Below, in pieces: positions 44,088 through 57,972 of a DNA stretch of 64,000 nt. The notes under the pieces were generated by a model. It saw only the letters and a program-made list of their open reading frames with translations, made no database searches and was not told where the DNA came from. The stretch comes from Protula sp. h YS-2021 (Eukaryota; Annelida; Polychaeta; Sabellida; Serpulidae). Position 1 is the first letter of the stretch; every line of letters begins with the position of its first letter. Location: NCBI GenBank assembly GCA_949752745.1, contig OX457031.1, positions 42,899,769 through 42,963,768 on the forward strand, read 5' to 3'. The translations under genes and the position numbers were made by a program.

Positions 44088-44460
44088 TAGACCGAAATTC
44101 TTACAGCGAATTATACCCCGCTTGGAATGATAACTTAAAACTTAGCCCCAAACCGGAAGTTAGTCTTAATCTCGAAAACGGTAAGAGATAGAGCAATTTT
44201 GACCTCATTTTCGACCTCCACCCCCTATACGACGATACGTAAGGTATAACTTCCGGTGTCCTTCACCTCCAGGTCACTTTCGAGCCCCAAACCGGAAGTT
44301 GGCCTTTATCTCGAAAACGGCAAGAGATAGAGCAATCGGTTTCCAAACATCTCCTCCAAGACCGCTGAAGCTAGACCAATCGAACTTGGCACATGTATGG
44401 AGGGTCATCTGAAGTGGTGCACCTGATAAACATTTTTGCCCTTGACCTTACCGGTATAGT
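44088..44460 (+). repeat. Dispersed invertebrate repeat, second site
   Basis: Same blocks as 16555-17345: tctcgaaaacgg with agagatagagcaat, a block with tccaagaccgctgaagct, and a ttggcacatg block, here followed by cttgaccttacc. Confidence 0.8.
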
Positions 44461-45225
44461 TGGTAGCATTTAGGAGGATGTTCTTCATTCAGACATATGA
44501 AAATTGTTAACAAATAGCAATATCATCCACCTTCCGTTTTAAGTTCCAAGTGGGGTCTTATTCGCTGTACGAATTTCGGTCTAGTTAAAATAGATTTCAC
44601 TGTTAACACAGACAAAGATTTCTCAAATTGTATCGAAAAGCTATACAAACTAGAAGGACTCGGAGTTCAGGGTATCCCGCTTGGGCCGCAGTAAATCCTA
44701 CACATAAATGGCAATGCTGATGTATACAATAGATTGTAGTTGGATGAGGATGATCTAGTATTTTACCTTTCTAAGAATAACGATGAGGAACTGACATGAA
44801 GTGGGTAGACTTGAAGTAACGGAAAGCAATTAACGGACAAAAGTTTATTCCTCTAAGGTATGGATACGGAGATGGGGGTGGGAGGGTCTGTCTTGTCGGC
44901 GTTATAATCGTTGGCCCTTTTTCCGTTTTACATTTGTGCGGAGGTGGGGGGTGGGGGGAGGGAGGTGTGTCTGTTCTGACAGAATTGTTACTAAACGCAA
45001 GTATTCACTGTGTTCATCGAACGTTACCGTATCTTAATGGTTATCCGTTCAATTGATGCGGGCTGTTTGGAACTGAGACTGATAATTTCGTGGCAGTTCT
45101 CCTGTTTAAGCAATTTTCCCATGTACTTTAAACGTGAAGAAACAGCAAGAGGTTTTAATATAATATACAATTAAGGCTTATGTGTTCAACCACTATGCGA
45201 TGTGTCCAACTGATTTCATGTGTAA

Positions 45226-46228
45226 AGGTGTGACGGTACGCCATTCCCAGGGTTCGGTTCGGTTCGGTTCGGTACACTTCAGTTATTCGGTTCGGTTTGG
45301 TTTATTTCGTTACGATTTTGTAAAAATAGTTAAAATTTTGCCGAAATAGTATAATAGTTGTATTTAGCTAAATATTTACCTTATAATAGCCATTAATGCC
45401 TTTTAGTTATGTGATGTGAAACAAAAACACCATCACTCCTTTAACATTTATTCGGTGCTGAAGCATCTTAAACAGGTCTTGCCAAAGGCCTAATAATGAC
45501 GTTCGTAGTCCCCCTTGCCGCGTGAAGCGGGGGACTGTAATATTCCTCGATAGTTGAGGTACACGATTTTGTGTAATCTGCATCCCAGACACGAGGGCGA
45601 ATACAGCCGTTGTGCCTATGCTAAAATCTTCCCCACTGTTTGTAGATGTGCAAGAAGTATTCTGCGTGTCGATGCCTCCGCACGTTGAAAATATTTCAAA
45701 ATATTTAAAAAGTCACATAAACTACAAATAAGCATAAACATCTCAAATAACAAACAGTATACGTATTATTTCACCTCACCGAACTTGCAGTTAAGTTAAA
45801 GTTTTTCCTGTAACACTCATTAAAGTTTTGCCCTAATTTAATTTTTTAACATATCTCATAATAGTTTTGTTGTAACTTAAGAACATTTACAGAGTTTCTT
45901 AATTATAACGCCATAAACAAAACGGATTCACACATATTATAAGAAGCTTTAAATCTTGAATTAACTTAGGAAACATAAGTTACTGCCATTAAAGGAACAG
46001 TTCACATTAAAATATAAGGTGATAACTTGACATATTTACGTTTTTTTTTTTAAAAGAGCAATATCATATATGTCAACATGCTGAGGTTTTGTAATTGAGC
46101 GCAAAGCAGTACTTTATTTCATAACAGACCACTATCAGTGAAAAACTAAACTGCAAAAAAAAAAAAAAAACCGAACCGAAAAACCGCGGTTACGGTTACG
46201 GTACGAACCGTAACATCCCTATTCATGT
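45226..46228. mobile_element. ~1-kb non-autonomous element with ggttcggttcgg ends
   Basis: The left end has gtgacggtacg and ggttcggttcggttcggt. The right end has ccgaaccgaa...ggttacggtacgaaccgtaac, its imperfect complement. The interior is AT-rich and has no transposase. A right-end fragment lies at 34605-34900. The superfamily is uncertain; hAT-like ends are possible. Confidence 0.7.
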
Positions 46229-46689
46229 GTATCGGCAGTATTAGTTGGCGTGGTTCTCAGCCTTTCTCTGTGCTAATTTGATTGATGACAAAAGCAGCTT
46301 GGGCAACCAAGGCGTCATAAAACAACGGAATTTATGTAATTGGCAGTGCCACTTATCAGTGTTTTATCTCACTGTTATCATCAATTCATTTCTATCGTGA
46401 AGCAAAAAACGCGAGTTCAAGGGTCCGTGTTATTACTGCATGTGTGCCTTTTTCTCTGGAATGATCAAGATGTGCGTACTGGTAAATTATTTTTAGAACT
46501 GGCAAGAAATAGACCCACGATTCTTTACGTTTTTACGCCTTTAGGAATTCTAACAGTGCTAGAACGACAGGTCTGAAACTTTTAGGTCTGTGGCAACAAA
46601 AACCTGTCTATTCATTTTTTTTTGGGGGGGGGGGGGTTTCATTGTCTCATAAAGTGGCTGTATGGCTTACAACATTTTGCATTCAAATG

Positions 46690-46865
46690 AACTGCAGTGG
46701 GGTTCGGATTGGCCATAGATCCTACGCTAGCGTACTTTTTACCATCCGGCAGGCCTGTGGACGAACCGAGAAGCGCTGAATTCATTGGCTTTCAGTTGTT
46801 GCATAAATCTTATACGACGTTCATAATCTGTCGCCGCTATAACACATTGATGCCATGATCTGTCA
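46690..46865 (-). repeat. Palindromic MITE-like element, diverged inverted copy
   Basis: The complement reads gccaatga..cagcgct..cggttcgtccacaggcc, matching the core of the 39.8-kb copy in opposite orientation. Confidence 0.6.
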
Positions 46866-46971
46866 GATTGTTTTACTGTATTGCGTCATGTATTTCCTGT
46901 CTTCCATACGTGAAACAAGAAGAGCTCAAACGAGGGATGAAACCAGCTGGTCGTTTTTTTTATTATTCGTA

Positions 46972-47754
46972 TAGTAGGACCTCGTAATAACGACATCAGA
47001 TATAACATGTAGTGAAACCTGTGCATTAAAGATATCTAACTGACTGAGCCTCTTTGTCAGTAATAGGGAGGTGTCCCTAATAGACAGGTAGAGGGTGTGT
47101 TTGAGGATCAAAAACCGAAGTAACCACTCATAACAAAACCTTTATTTCTTTGTTTGTTTCTCACACCTCCTCATGCAATAAGGAGACGATATATAATAAA
47201 GCTGAAAAAAAACTGAAAAACAAGTCGTCATATCAAAGCAAATTACTAAAAGTGACAGTTCATTTCTCTTCCTTTTGTTCTTCCAATGTTTTTATTGCCA
47301 TTGCTTTTTGAGTACAGACTTAGCCAAGAATTCGTCTTTTTATATTGCTAAGCCCGGAAATGACATTTAAGCTCCGGTGCGCCATAAATTCAACCTTATG
47401 AGACACAAGATTGCTGTCTTTAATATACAGGTCGACTTCAGTATAAAACTTGACTTGCAGGCAAAGATGCTGTTCTTAGTCTTAATAGCCAGGTGTCTTT
47501 ATTATACAGGTTTTCTCACTGTTGTGGGAAATGGGATTTATAAACAGTCTGGCTTGATCTGCCCGTAATTGTGAGGTGTCCTTGCTATACAGGGTGTCCT
47601 TAGGGCAGGTTTTACTGTATATGTTATAATGACACAATTACCTAACACAACACAAACTTTTCCCTATTTAAAACTAACGGTTGTAATGGCATATGACTTG
47701 GAACAAAATATGTTTTCGGTCCAAACCAAGTCGTTATAACGAGGTTGTACTGTA
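46972..47754. mobile_element. Pogo-like MITE
   Basis: Imperfect ~24-bp inverted ends: cctcgtaataacgac near 46979 and the complement of gtcgttataacgaggttgta near 47730-47750. TA dinucleotides lie at both borders. The interior has repeated gtgtcc-t-atacag phrases. Related scraps occur at 51290-51545 and 53110-53330. Confidence 0.65.
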
Positions 47755-50700
47755 ATTATTTGACACTTGCTGGTTGATGGGAAGCAACTTTAATGCAATA
47801 ACCACACTAAGAACTAAAGCGCTAACATTAATATAAGATATATGTTTATTATAAACTGTTTAATCCGAAAATCACTTTTATGGGTAAAGTTCGCTGGTTG
47901 CCAACTAATTTCCCCGTCGACTAAGCATTTTCCATTCCGTCTCAGCCCTAGTCAATCTGTTCTCCCAGTCTGAGTCATGGTCGGTGTTTTCTGTACTTTT
48001 CCATACTTCCAACCAGCAGCAGCGCAATGCCAGTTGAGCGGGAAAAAACAAATATAAAAATAAAATGCCACTTTGAGCATTGAGCAAGAGGTCTTTGTTC
48101 TGCAGCAGATTTCTTCTTGTCAATTATCTGAACGATATCGTCTGTGGGAGAACTTGGATAGTGACATATTGGAGCCTAACTGTGAAAGAAGAGAAAAGTC
48201 AAACGCATCAGTGTTATTCAACTTAACGGGGGTAAAATGCTTGAAGAGGTGGGGAAAAAGGAAAAGCGTTGAAATGGGTATTTGTGCAATAATAATTAAT
48301 GTTATTCGTGAATTTACTACAGTTTAGTAATTTAAGAGCTTTTAAGCCTATTTCTCAATATATTAATTAACTAATCCTCATGCTCTTTGTGATTCGAAAC
48401 AAAAGGTTAGAAAAATCAAAATTTTGAGTTCGAAGTCTAAATTGCTTTGCGGTATAAGTTACTGAAAGCTCCCGCCATTTGCAAGTATGCACAGTGCAAA
48501 TAATATAGATTAAAGTTTGAGGTTATTTTACTCAGAAGCAATTAATTTAAACACATAAAAACCAGACGTTTCAATTGCAACGAGACTTGTGGAAAGACGA
48601 CACAAATTATGTTCAACAAACAGTGTAACTTTAATTCAAATTAAGCATGCGGTATTTTCCATGTAATTTCACTTCAGTTGCCCCAAAGGTGAACGTATGG
48701 CGGAAATAGCTATCTTATTGAAGCCCTGTGTTTTGTTTAAGAGAAACCTATCACGTAATAATTTAATGAAACGGAAAGTTTATTTTCTTTTTGAAGTGCG
48801 CTCTTACATAAAATATTTATTTTTAAGTCAGGGTTTAAAGTTACTGTGAACAGTTTATGCGAGTCCGTTGAATTGATGTGGCAAGTCGTCTGTTACATGT
48901 TTAAATTGTCTGTCCTGCGCACAAACGTAAACAGCAGTTAAAACGTATAACGATACTCAGCTGTCGTGTTCGTAAAAGGGGTTTACTGCAGGTTAACAGT
49001 GCAGCCAAGTAAAATCCAGCTACCGCCTATATCCCGCGTATACTTGCTGTTGTCCAAAGACCAAAGCACTTTATATTTGAATACCAATGCTAGTTCACTT
49101 ATTTCTGTGAGATGTTTCACTATCATTCCATATGTTGTGCAACTGTGAGTTTCCTCATTGTGTGCCTACACATATCTGGCATTGCATCCACAAAATCAGA
49201 TTTTTGTGACTTGGGAGTATAAATACTTCCAGTGTATTTTTTCTGTTTATTTGTATTACAGTTAGTTTAACTTGTATGCTTGATGATATGTGTGCTGTCA
49301 TGTTTATTGCTTGTTAAAGAATGTGAGATTTCTTCAGAAGAGGATGAGACGTGCATAATCAGGTCCTGTAACTTGTTTCTTTATGCACACTTATGGTGCT
49401 TGATCATGATTTTCTTTTACTTCTGCAAGCAACCAAATGAATTAATGCCCAAAACAAGCTAGCCTGACAACAACGCGCTCTTTGGTACTGATGTAGAAAT
49501 GTTAACATATATACGAAGTCTGTTGTACAGCTTGAGTATATATTTAAAAAAAAAGGATGCCATGCCTTGGTTCACGTCTGGATCGGGTTAATTTAAAATG
49601 CACAGATTTTCTCTTAAACCATAGTTGTTTTTTCTCAGCTTCCCACTGGATCTGAGCTTATCACGTTATATTTTAGCGCAGATTGTGGGTTTTCCCCGCT
49701 TTTGGATTGCTACCTGTGACCTACCCCATGCAAGCGATCCCCATTCACCACTGTCAGATGGCACTACATTGCATTTTGGTAAACCGATCAGAACGTGTTC
49801 TAATTCTGAAACATCAGTTCATTGTTCATATTTGAACCTACCAGACGGTATAATGATGCTAAAACTAGTTAGTTAGTGTGAGGCTTTCATTCACCAATAC
49901 TTTATTTGGTAATTTGGTCTGTTGAACAGTGCACTTTAAGTATAAATTTCGGTATGAGCTGTATTTCGAAAACTACCAGTTAATAGTGTTGTTCAATTTT
50001 GTCGCACATAGAAGTTTTGATATGAAATGTAGACTGTACATTGAGTGGGCATAGGTGTGAATTTTTGTTATTGATAAAGACTTACAAAGGGCTTTGGTCT
50101 TTTGTCTCACGGTTCGTTAATCAGCTCGCCCTACAAATTTTGATTTTGGAACTTGAGTGGTGTGACTTGAATGATTTGTGTATTCAAGAGAATATTGTAA
50201 CATTACACTTCATATTATGAGAGTTGACGATCACTTTGCATCTAATAAGCAAATCTGATTTTGATTTTATTTCATTCAGTTATAAATTAAATAAATTATT
50301 TAATGCATTCTGTTCTCTTTCTAGTTTAACGGCCTATACTGGGTTGTTTCCCGCGCATGGTACCTTGTAACTTAATCATTGGTTTGTTTCCATGGAGACG
50401 GAGTGAAACGGTTCACAAGTTTGATCCTTCACCAGCGGGAGAGGTTGTAAGAAGATATATGGTAATTATTTTCGGTGAATTGTTATTTGTAAGGAAGAAA
50501 GGATGTCATTTTCGGTTCAAAATTAACACATAACTTTTGCCCCTTTTGTGAGACATAAATAGAGGCAAAAAAAGCTCAACTATATATTTATGTGTGTGCA
50601 GTCCTTTGTTTTTCTAATTAATACCCATGACATCCCATCAGCATTGATAAATGTTACAAGTAATACATTCTCACAGGAGGCAGGTAACTGATAAATAACA

Positions 50701-53369
50701 TCACATTTGTTTCTTTACACAGAAAGCTATTGGAAAGTATTACATTTCTGCATAATATTCAATAAACATTATTATGCATAAATTTGATGGTATGTAATTA
50801 AAGCATGAAATACGCGAATAATCATGTGTTTTCATCGCTGTTCGCCTTTAGAAAATATTAGTTTTTACATCTTCTTTTACATTCAGAAATATAGACGCCA
50901 CGCGTTTGCGTTCAAGGATAATTGAATTTAAGAAAAAGAAGTGTTTCTTCTTGATGAAAGTGCCGCGCCGAAACTGATAGATGCGGGCAACGTAAAGGAA
51001 AACACAATTTGAGGTAAACAATTTGACCGTAATAAGCCACTTCGTACTTTCGTTCTTTCTTTCGTGTCAAAGAATGGCTTGGCTTGTAAAACACTAAAAT
51101 ATCTGTAGATGCTGAGGTCTTCTGTTTGTGATTGATATATTGTTTGATTATAGACTTCGAACATTAGCCGTTAGCGAACTGCACTAGTTCGTGAACAACC
51201 TCTGATTACTGAACACTAAGCTCTTCGAATTTCTAACTTTCGTTGTGAGTTTCGCCTCTCTTGTGAATAATTCTGCCTTTTTAGTCGGTGAGGAAAATGT
51301 TCATTATAATGAGGTCTTACTGTACTAATGAGGTAACTCTGAAACAATTCGGTTGAGGTTGATTTCTTTATTTGAGTATGCTAAATTTTTGGTATCAAGT
51401 GGCCAACAGACAGATTGAGCACTAAAGCATAATTTGATTCATTTGCAACTGTTTTCAAAGTAAATTGAAATTCCTTAATTAGGGACACTAACTGATTGGC
51501 ACTTTTTGTCCCTAATAGCGGGTTGTCCCCAATAGAAAGGTTTACACACGAAGGGATGGGGGGAGGTGGAGGAAAGAAATCATCATGAAGAAAATAAACA
51601 TGGCTTTACTCTTTTTCTTTCTTGTTCTTTTCCCATTCGACATGTAAAAATTATTTAAATTCAACAGCAGTAATTTTCAAACACTTTTTCCAACGCTTGC
51701 TTTGATTATTTTAACTTTTGAAGAGTATTCGCTTTCTTTAACACCGCCCATCTCTGATTAAGTTATCACTTTACCATAAAGATCTCTTCCTTTATAAAGT
51801 AATTGTGGGTAGAAAAGCAAAAATGACCAGTTTATGTAAACAAACCGAGGAATTACTCCATGTTTGCCAAGATAAAGCTTATTTCTCAAGAAGGTTTGTT
51901 TATTTCGATGCCACTTGGAATGGAGGTTGCTATCTAAACCAACAAAGGGGCACAGGATACACGGCTTCGTTTTGTTCAGAAAAGTGATGCTTTGTCGACC
52001 TGTGAAGAAACTAAAAACACAAAATTATAATGTACAGTAAACAACAAAATCATTTGTGAGAGATTGTACGATCAGTTTATGAGCTTGTAGAATGTTTTTA
52101 CAGTTTTTATTTCATACAAGATACCCTACAGGTTGGGACAAGTTTGAAAACTTATATATAACGATGTTCTAAAAAAGACAGATAGGTAGAGTAAAATATG
52201 TACTGAGTTCTTCGTTTCTGAACACCAAGACGTCCCGATTTACTTACTTAACCTTGTAACGGGGAAATGCTTATTAAAAAAATAACCAAATCATCTCATT
52301 TTTAAATAAAGTCGGTGTATATTCCGCACCCTATCAAAAGTGACAACATGGTGTTTTGTATACAACGTCGGGGTAACGGGTTGCTTATATACCAGAAATC
52401 ACGGTACGCAGGGGACAGAAAGTTATTAAATAAGGCGGCTTTATGTTTGTTTACAGTCTGTGCAAAATAAGGACACCGATTAAGGAATCCGTGACGTTTG
52501 GGCCAGTGACATTTGGGTCAGATGGTTCTTAAACATTTTAAAAGATTTTCTTTTTTTAAATTGCTCCAGTCAATGAACAGGGCCAATGGGCTTAGAAAAT
52601 TTACATTTTAATATTATTTTTGTTTAATCCACTGAAAATTGCACTTAGTATTAGAATCCTTTTTATCTAGAGAACGCTAAAAGAAGTCCATTAGTATCAT
52701 TATGTGTCAGACACTTCGCACGCAAAATACAGATCATCGCCGTCTGTCGCTCATCTTCAGAAATCCCTTCAATGTCGTTATGTAAGAGGAACTGTAGCCT
52801 TCACCCGTTAATTCTTGCTGCTGGAGAACAAGCGTGGCCCTCAAAATTGGTCCATTGTTATAATCGCAGTTATCAGTTAATACACCTGTCATTCTTCGGG
52901 GTTTAGGAAGTATATAGAAGGGCTAAATTTACCTACTTAATTCAAACCAAAATTGCACAGTTACACAACGTCATTAACACAACATTAATTACCTAAGCTT
53001 TGAGCAATTTTTGAAGTAGCCCAAATGTTACACTTTCCACATCTGGCCGAACATGCCGCTGGCCCAAATGTCGCTGCCTCCAGTGTCTCTGGTCCGATGT
53101 TTGGATACACAATTAAAGTGTACCTTATTAAGGGATCGGTTTCAATGTAATAACGAAGTTACAGTTACGGGCAAAAGTGTTCACTGTCCTGAATCGCGAG
53201 GTGTTTTCAATATTGAGGGTTGGGAAGTACACTGGCCAATGACATTTTAAAACGGACTGACAAAGTATCCTTAATAAAGGGGTGTCTATAATACCGGTGT
53301 GTTCATAACCGGGGTTTATTGTGTTCCAGTTGATGATCCATCCCTGTACCACATATTATTACACGCACC
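47755..53369. other. Long intergenic region without recognised genes
   Basis: AT-rich; only decayed fragments of the pogo-like MITE (about 51290-51545 and 53110-53330) were recognised. Confidence 0.4.
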
Positions 53370-53790
53370 GAGTGATAGTATACGCCAGTATGATGAAATT
53401 ACTAGTTAATTTTGCGTTATCTAACAGCTTAAAAAATTTTGCTCGCCATCTTCACACGAGTGTCTTGGGCTTAAGTCTAACTTGATGATGACGAAGGGTT
53501 TACGATGGAAGCCTTATTGATTTGAACAACGAAATTTGCTATGTGACACACACGCGGCATCACAGTACACGGAAGTAAATGATAGCAAAAAAGACTGTTA
53601 TATGAGACACGATTGTGTGTGTTTGTGTTATAATAGCGATGGATCGTGGGGTTGAGGTGATTTGTATTGGATTCGGGCACCTGTGGAAGGCCAATGAACT
53701 CACCACTGCACGGTTTGGTCACAGGTCTTCCATGCATAACCGAATCCAATATAAAACCCCCCAGTCCCGTGATCTAACCCTGTAGTAAAG
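53370..53790. mobile_element. Palindromic MITE-like element, copy 2
   Basis: Same structure as 39810-40165. The core near 53660-53755 has gtattggattcggg...ctgtggaaggccaatga and its complement near ggtcttccatgc...ccgaatccaata. The gatggatcgtgggg and cccgtgatctaaccc flanks also pair. Confidence 0.72.
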
Positions 53791-56700
53791 TGTCAGTCTG
53801 AGATTAACCAAGCAGTAAAATTCTTTGCTGTGTCAAGCATAGACTGAAAACTCCGCAAAGATACATTCAGCAACAAACAGCCTGAAAAGTACTCAGCCCC
53901 TTAAACGGTGAAATGATCGCTATCTAAAGAACTGCATGATCTATGTTCCAAATAAATTTAGTATTCAAATAAATGGAAATCCTATTGGATTAAATGACAT
54001 TCATAATATTTCATCTTGCCAACTGCCAAGTGCAATTGCGACAACGACATAGACATGGAAATAATCCTATAAAGCTGCCGATTCCCAAGAACATTTTAAA
54101 TTATTTTGTGCGCGGGGCCACTCGTCTGTTTTATTGGATGGGGAGGCGGGTTGGCCGCATCCGGCTGGGAACGGTCTCCTTGTAGGAAGTGAAAAATCAG
54201 GGTAGAAGGGGCGCGAAACGGATGCCAACTGACTGTCGTGGGCTTATACAAAAATGGTAGATGACGTCCTGGGTCCTTCAATCCATGAGCACCCGTCCCT
54301 ACTGGTATCCGCGCTTGCATATTAAGATTAATGCTGTGTTTCAAACTCACCATAGACAGTTGCAGTATCATGTGTTCAAGCACTAATTTTAGACAAAGTT
54401 AAGTGTTTAGTGAGCTATCTGAGCTTTCCGTAGACATGTGAACAGATATGTTTATGTTCTCGTGACAGCTGTAATTTGAGTTAAGACTTCATTGACAGCT
54501 GTGCTTTTGTTAAGTTGTTTTGCAAGAAATTCCGATATAGTAATAAATAAAAATACGTATAAATCAGTCATTCACGTGCCAGTTAATGTTTTAAAGATAA
54601 AAACAGTTTTGTTGTCAGGAGATTTTAATTCACAAAAAGCAGATACTGCAGCAACCTGGCACTGAACTTTAAGATAGGATCTGAACTACTTATCCTGAAA
54701 TACAAACTAAACTATTCACCATGACACAATGGGAGATAATAATTAGGTGAGCTCCTACAAAAAAGCTACCAATTGCTTAAGCTCAGAATGAAAAGGGTTT
54801 TTATGTTTCGCGTAGGCTTTGGGTCGGGTCGTTGGATGGTTTGTCATGAGCAACTGGTATCAAGTTTCATGTCGTTACTTGACATTTTTGAATATTGTTC
54901 ATGGACAAAAACGTTTTCAACTGATTTCAGTTTTTTAATTAAATTTCTTGCTTTTCCAGATATGTTATCCAAAATTCCAGTTGAAATGCAGGAAATAAAC
55001 GTCTCTTTTGACGATAAACTGTTATTTCTGTTTTAGTTTTGAAACATGCTTCTGGGTGAATACATACATTTCTCAGTTCAAATTAATCATTTTATGCCTG
55101 GAAAGTATAAACACGTATTTTAGGAATATGGGGGAGCAAAGTGAGAAAGTCTGAAAAATTTTTAAAATCAATACAGAAAGTAGTATTTGTATGCAAATTA
55201 ATAGGCAGAAAAGTAATAAAATTGGTTGAAGTTGTGCGTTGCTATTGGGCGTAGCAATTTTACCCATTTTGCATAAAGGCTTTAGGATACAATATAACGT
55301 TGTCAGCAATTAAATTATTAAGTGTCACTAAAAGCACTATAAATAGCTGTCTAGAAGCATACAGAGGAGTGTATTTTATGGTTATTTTAATCACACTCCT
55401 GGTGTTATTTTAAAATGCAAATTATGTTTCAGTCTTTTTTCCGGTCGCCATAAATTTAACGCGAAAATCTGTCACTGGAAAGATAAAATATTAAGTTAAA
55501 GAGTTATGCCCTCGTAAGTTTTCTTTGTTTTTATTGGTGCATATTTGAATGAAACATATGGTACAAGTGCAGCGTTAAAAAGTGCTCCACAACTTTGCAA
55601 ATCACTGTTAGAGGTGAACACCTTTGGTTAAAATTCCCTTGAATGAACATTTTTATTCAATACTTGTAGGGCGGGGGTGCGGGTGTAGATCAGGGATACA
55701 TTATAGTTCAGATATTTGTCCACTTATTGCTTGCTTATTATTTCCAGGATCTGGTCATTTGGATAATACGACGCCACCTGGCGGCTGACCACTCTACCCG
55801 AAACATGACGCCGGCAAGCGGATCTCTTTGTCAAGGTGACCGCAAGCCAGGTTGACATGGCAACAGTACCTGAAGATGAAAAGAACCAAGTCACGTCAAC
55901 TCGTGCCATGGGAACGGAGCTCAAGAGGAAAGGTTTGCTGAAACTTTCGTTTGATTGTTTTTTTTTGTCGCTCACAGGGGAAAGGAATGCACCGGAATTC
56001 TCGTATCCCTCCCCGGAAGTTATGTTGACCCTGTACAGTTTGTGAATAATTCGTCTTGCAGGACAGTGTGGTTGCACGTAAACGGCAGTAAAACCTCTAT
56101 ATACTGAACGCTAAGATAGTCTTTCTTTTATGCAGAGGTGGGCACGTAAGAAATAGCGCGACGAAAGGTAGAATTTCACAAAGTAGAGGCGTTCACTAAC
56201 GGAGATTTTACTCCATCAACTTATAAATTGTCCAGTCAGATTACGAGGAGGGAGCGTTACTATGGAAACCAGTGACGTAATGTTGTTAAGGAGATCTATT
56301 CCTTTAAAATGTTACACGGTTGTTACAAAACGAAAGTGCAACAAAACAATTGTAGTAAATTGTGGTGTGTTTGGGGGCCGGGGCGGCGTTGGCTAGAATG
56401 GGCAGGATGTCAGTCAGACCGCTTACATTGACATATAACACGCGAGTAGAGCGAATAACTTCCCTCTTCCTTTGTAGTATGAAAATTCGGACTGAGATGT
56501 TATAAATATAAATAACTTACAGGAGCAGTTTGGTAGTACTTCACGACGAGTCTCAGTTTTTTATGACGCATGTTAGACTGGAGCTCACCTGCAGAGAGAG
56601 ATCGTTTGATGTCTCCCACAACAGCAATTATGTGTATCTACAAGTGTATCAGTGGCAGCGGCCTTTTTCTTTTGCTTACTCAAAGAAGAGAAAATTGTTT

Positions 56701-57136
56701 GCTGAAAACAGGAGTGTGGCCCATTATATTTTGTTATCCAAGCTTGCTGTGTACAAGTCCTGTCTAAAGATAAGTATAAAGAGCTTTAAACTAGACCGAA
56801 CGTGGCACTGAAATCGTGCCCACTAAATACTCTATTGGTGTACCTTAATTCGCAGAATATAGGACAGTCCACTTATAGAACACAGATGCCCTCCACGCAA
56901 TAAAAATGGTGAGTTTTTAACTAAAAGAACATATAGAAAAAAAAAAGACATTGAGTAGGTATGTGTATGCAGGAGCCAGAGGTCGATTTCGAGCGACTAA
57001 ATGGCAGTAAGACTGCTTTGTATGTGCATAGAATTGCGGCGCATTTATTTAAGATTATTTAAAATATGTACAGAGAAATCGAAGATGCCATGTGTGAAGA
57101 CCGTCACTGGGTCCCTCAGTGAATCTGTTGCATGTA
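53791..57136. other. Intergenic region, no supported gene
   Basis: A possible exon at 55747-55925 (preceded by ttatttccag) is open for only about 34 codons in one frame before a stop and has a poor downstream donor, so it is not called. Confidence 0.4.
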
Positions 57137-57970
57137 CAGACGAAACCGGTTAATCGCATAGCCATTTTGCCAAGCCCTGTTATGCGTTTATCCGATATAT
57201 GCGTTTATCCGGAGTACTCTTGCCGTGCCTATTTTTTTCATTTGCGGTAGCTACTAGACGTGCACCCCCGCCCCTCCTCATCCCCGCATTTCATTTTTCC
57301 AACAGAAAAGAAAAATAACGATTGCTTAGGTCTTTTCATTTAGATTTACTTTCTGTCATTTTGACGAATTAACCATAACCGACACAGTTTCGAACTATAA
57401 ATGGTAAAATTTCTTTTTGGTTGCGTATTTAAATGATGACCTCGCGCTCACGGTTATCAGAGGCAACGTGGGGATTTGTGGTATCAGGCCATTATTCGTG
57501 AGAGCTCCGGCAGCGCGGGATTTGGATGAGTTGCAGGCTATTATCTAGCATCAAGCCAAGGCAGTGCGGGGATTAAGAATAAAGGATCTAGTGAGAGCTT
57601 AGATGGTGCGGTGATTAAGAGTTCGAGACTCACTGTTAACAACCGCGAGTGGGGTTGGTACATGCACACAATGTTTCAAGCATACAGAAGACAATGCATA
57701 AGATAAATAAACGAGGAGCAGCTCACTCCCTTAGTTCGCTTTAAGTGTGGCACTGTTTGGATAGTCACCCAGAATTATGCAATTAACCGGTGTGCTTCCC
57801 ATTTTAACGTGAAAAGGCTATGCGTTTATCCAGTTTATGCGATTGAGCGGTATGCAATTATCCGGTTAAATTTCGAATATATAGCCTTGCAAATGGTTTG
57901 GGATTTGCGAATAATATGCGGTTAACCGATTTATGCGTTTAACCGGTATGCGATTAAGTGATTTCATCTG
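57137..57970. mobile_element. Tigger/pogo-like non-autonomous element
   Basis: Inverted ends cagacgaaac..gttaatcgcata (57137 onward) and the complement of tatgcgattaagtgatttcatctg (to 57970), with TA at each border (57135-57136, 57971-57972). Subterminal tgcgtttatccg and gcgtttaaccgg motifs repeat at both ends. No transposase. Confidence 0.7.
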
Positions 57971-57972
57971 TA

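Noticed and set aside
55747..55925. Possible internal exon after ttatttccag
   Set aside because: Stops within about 34 codons in the best frame and has a weak donor; no partner exons found.
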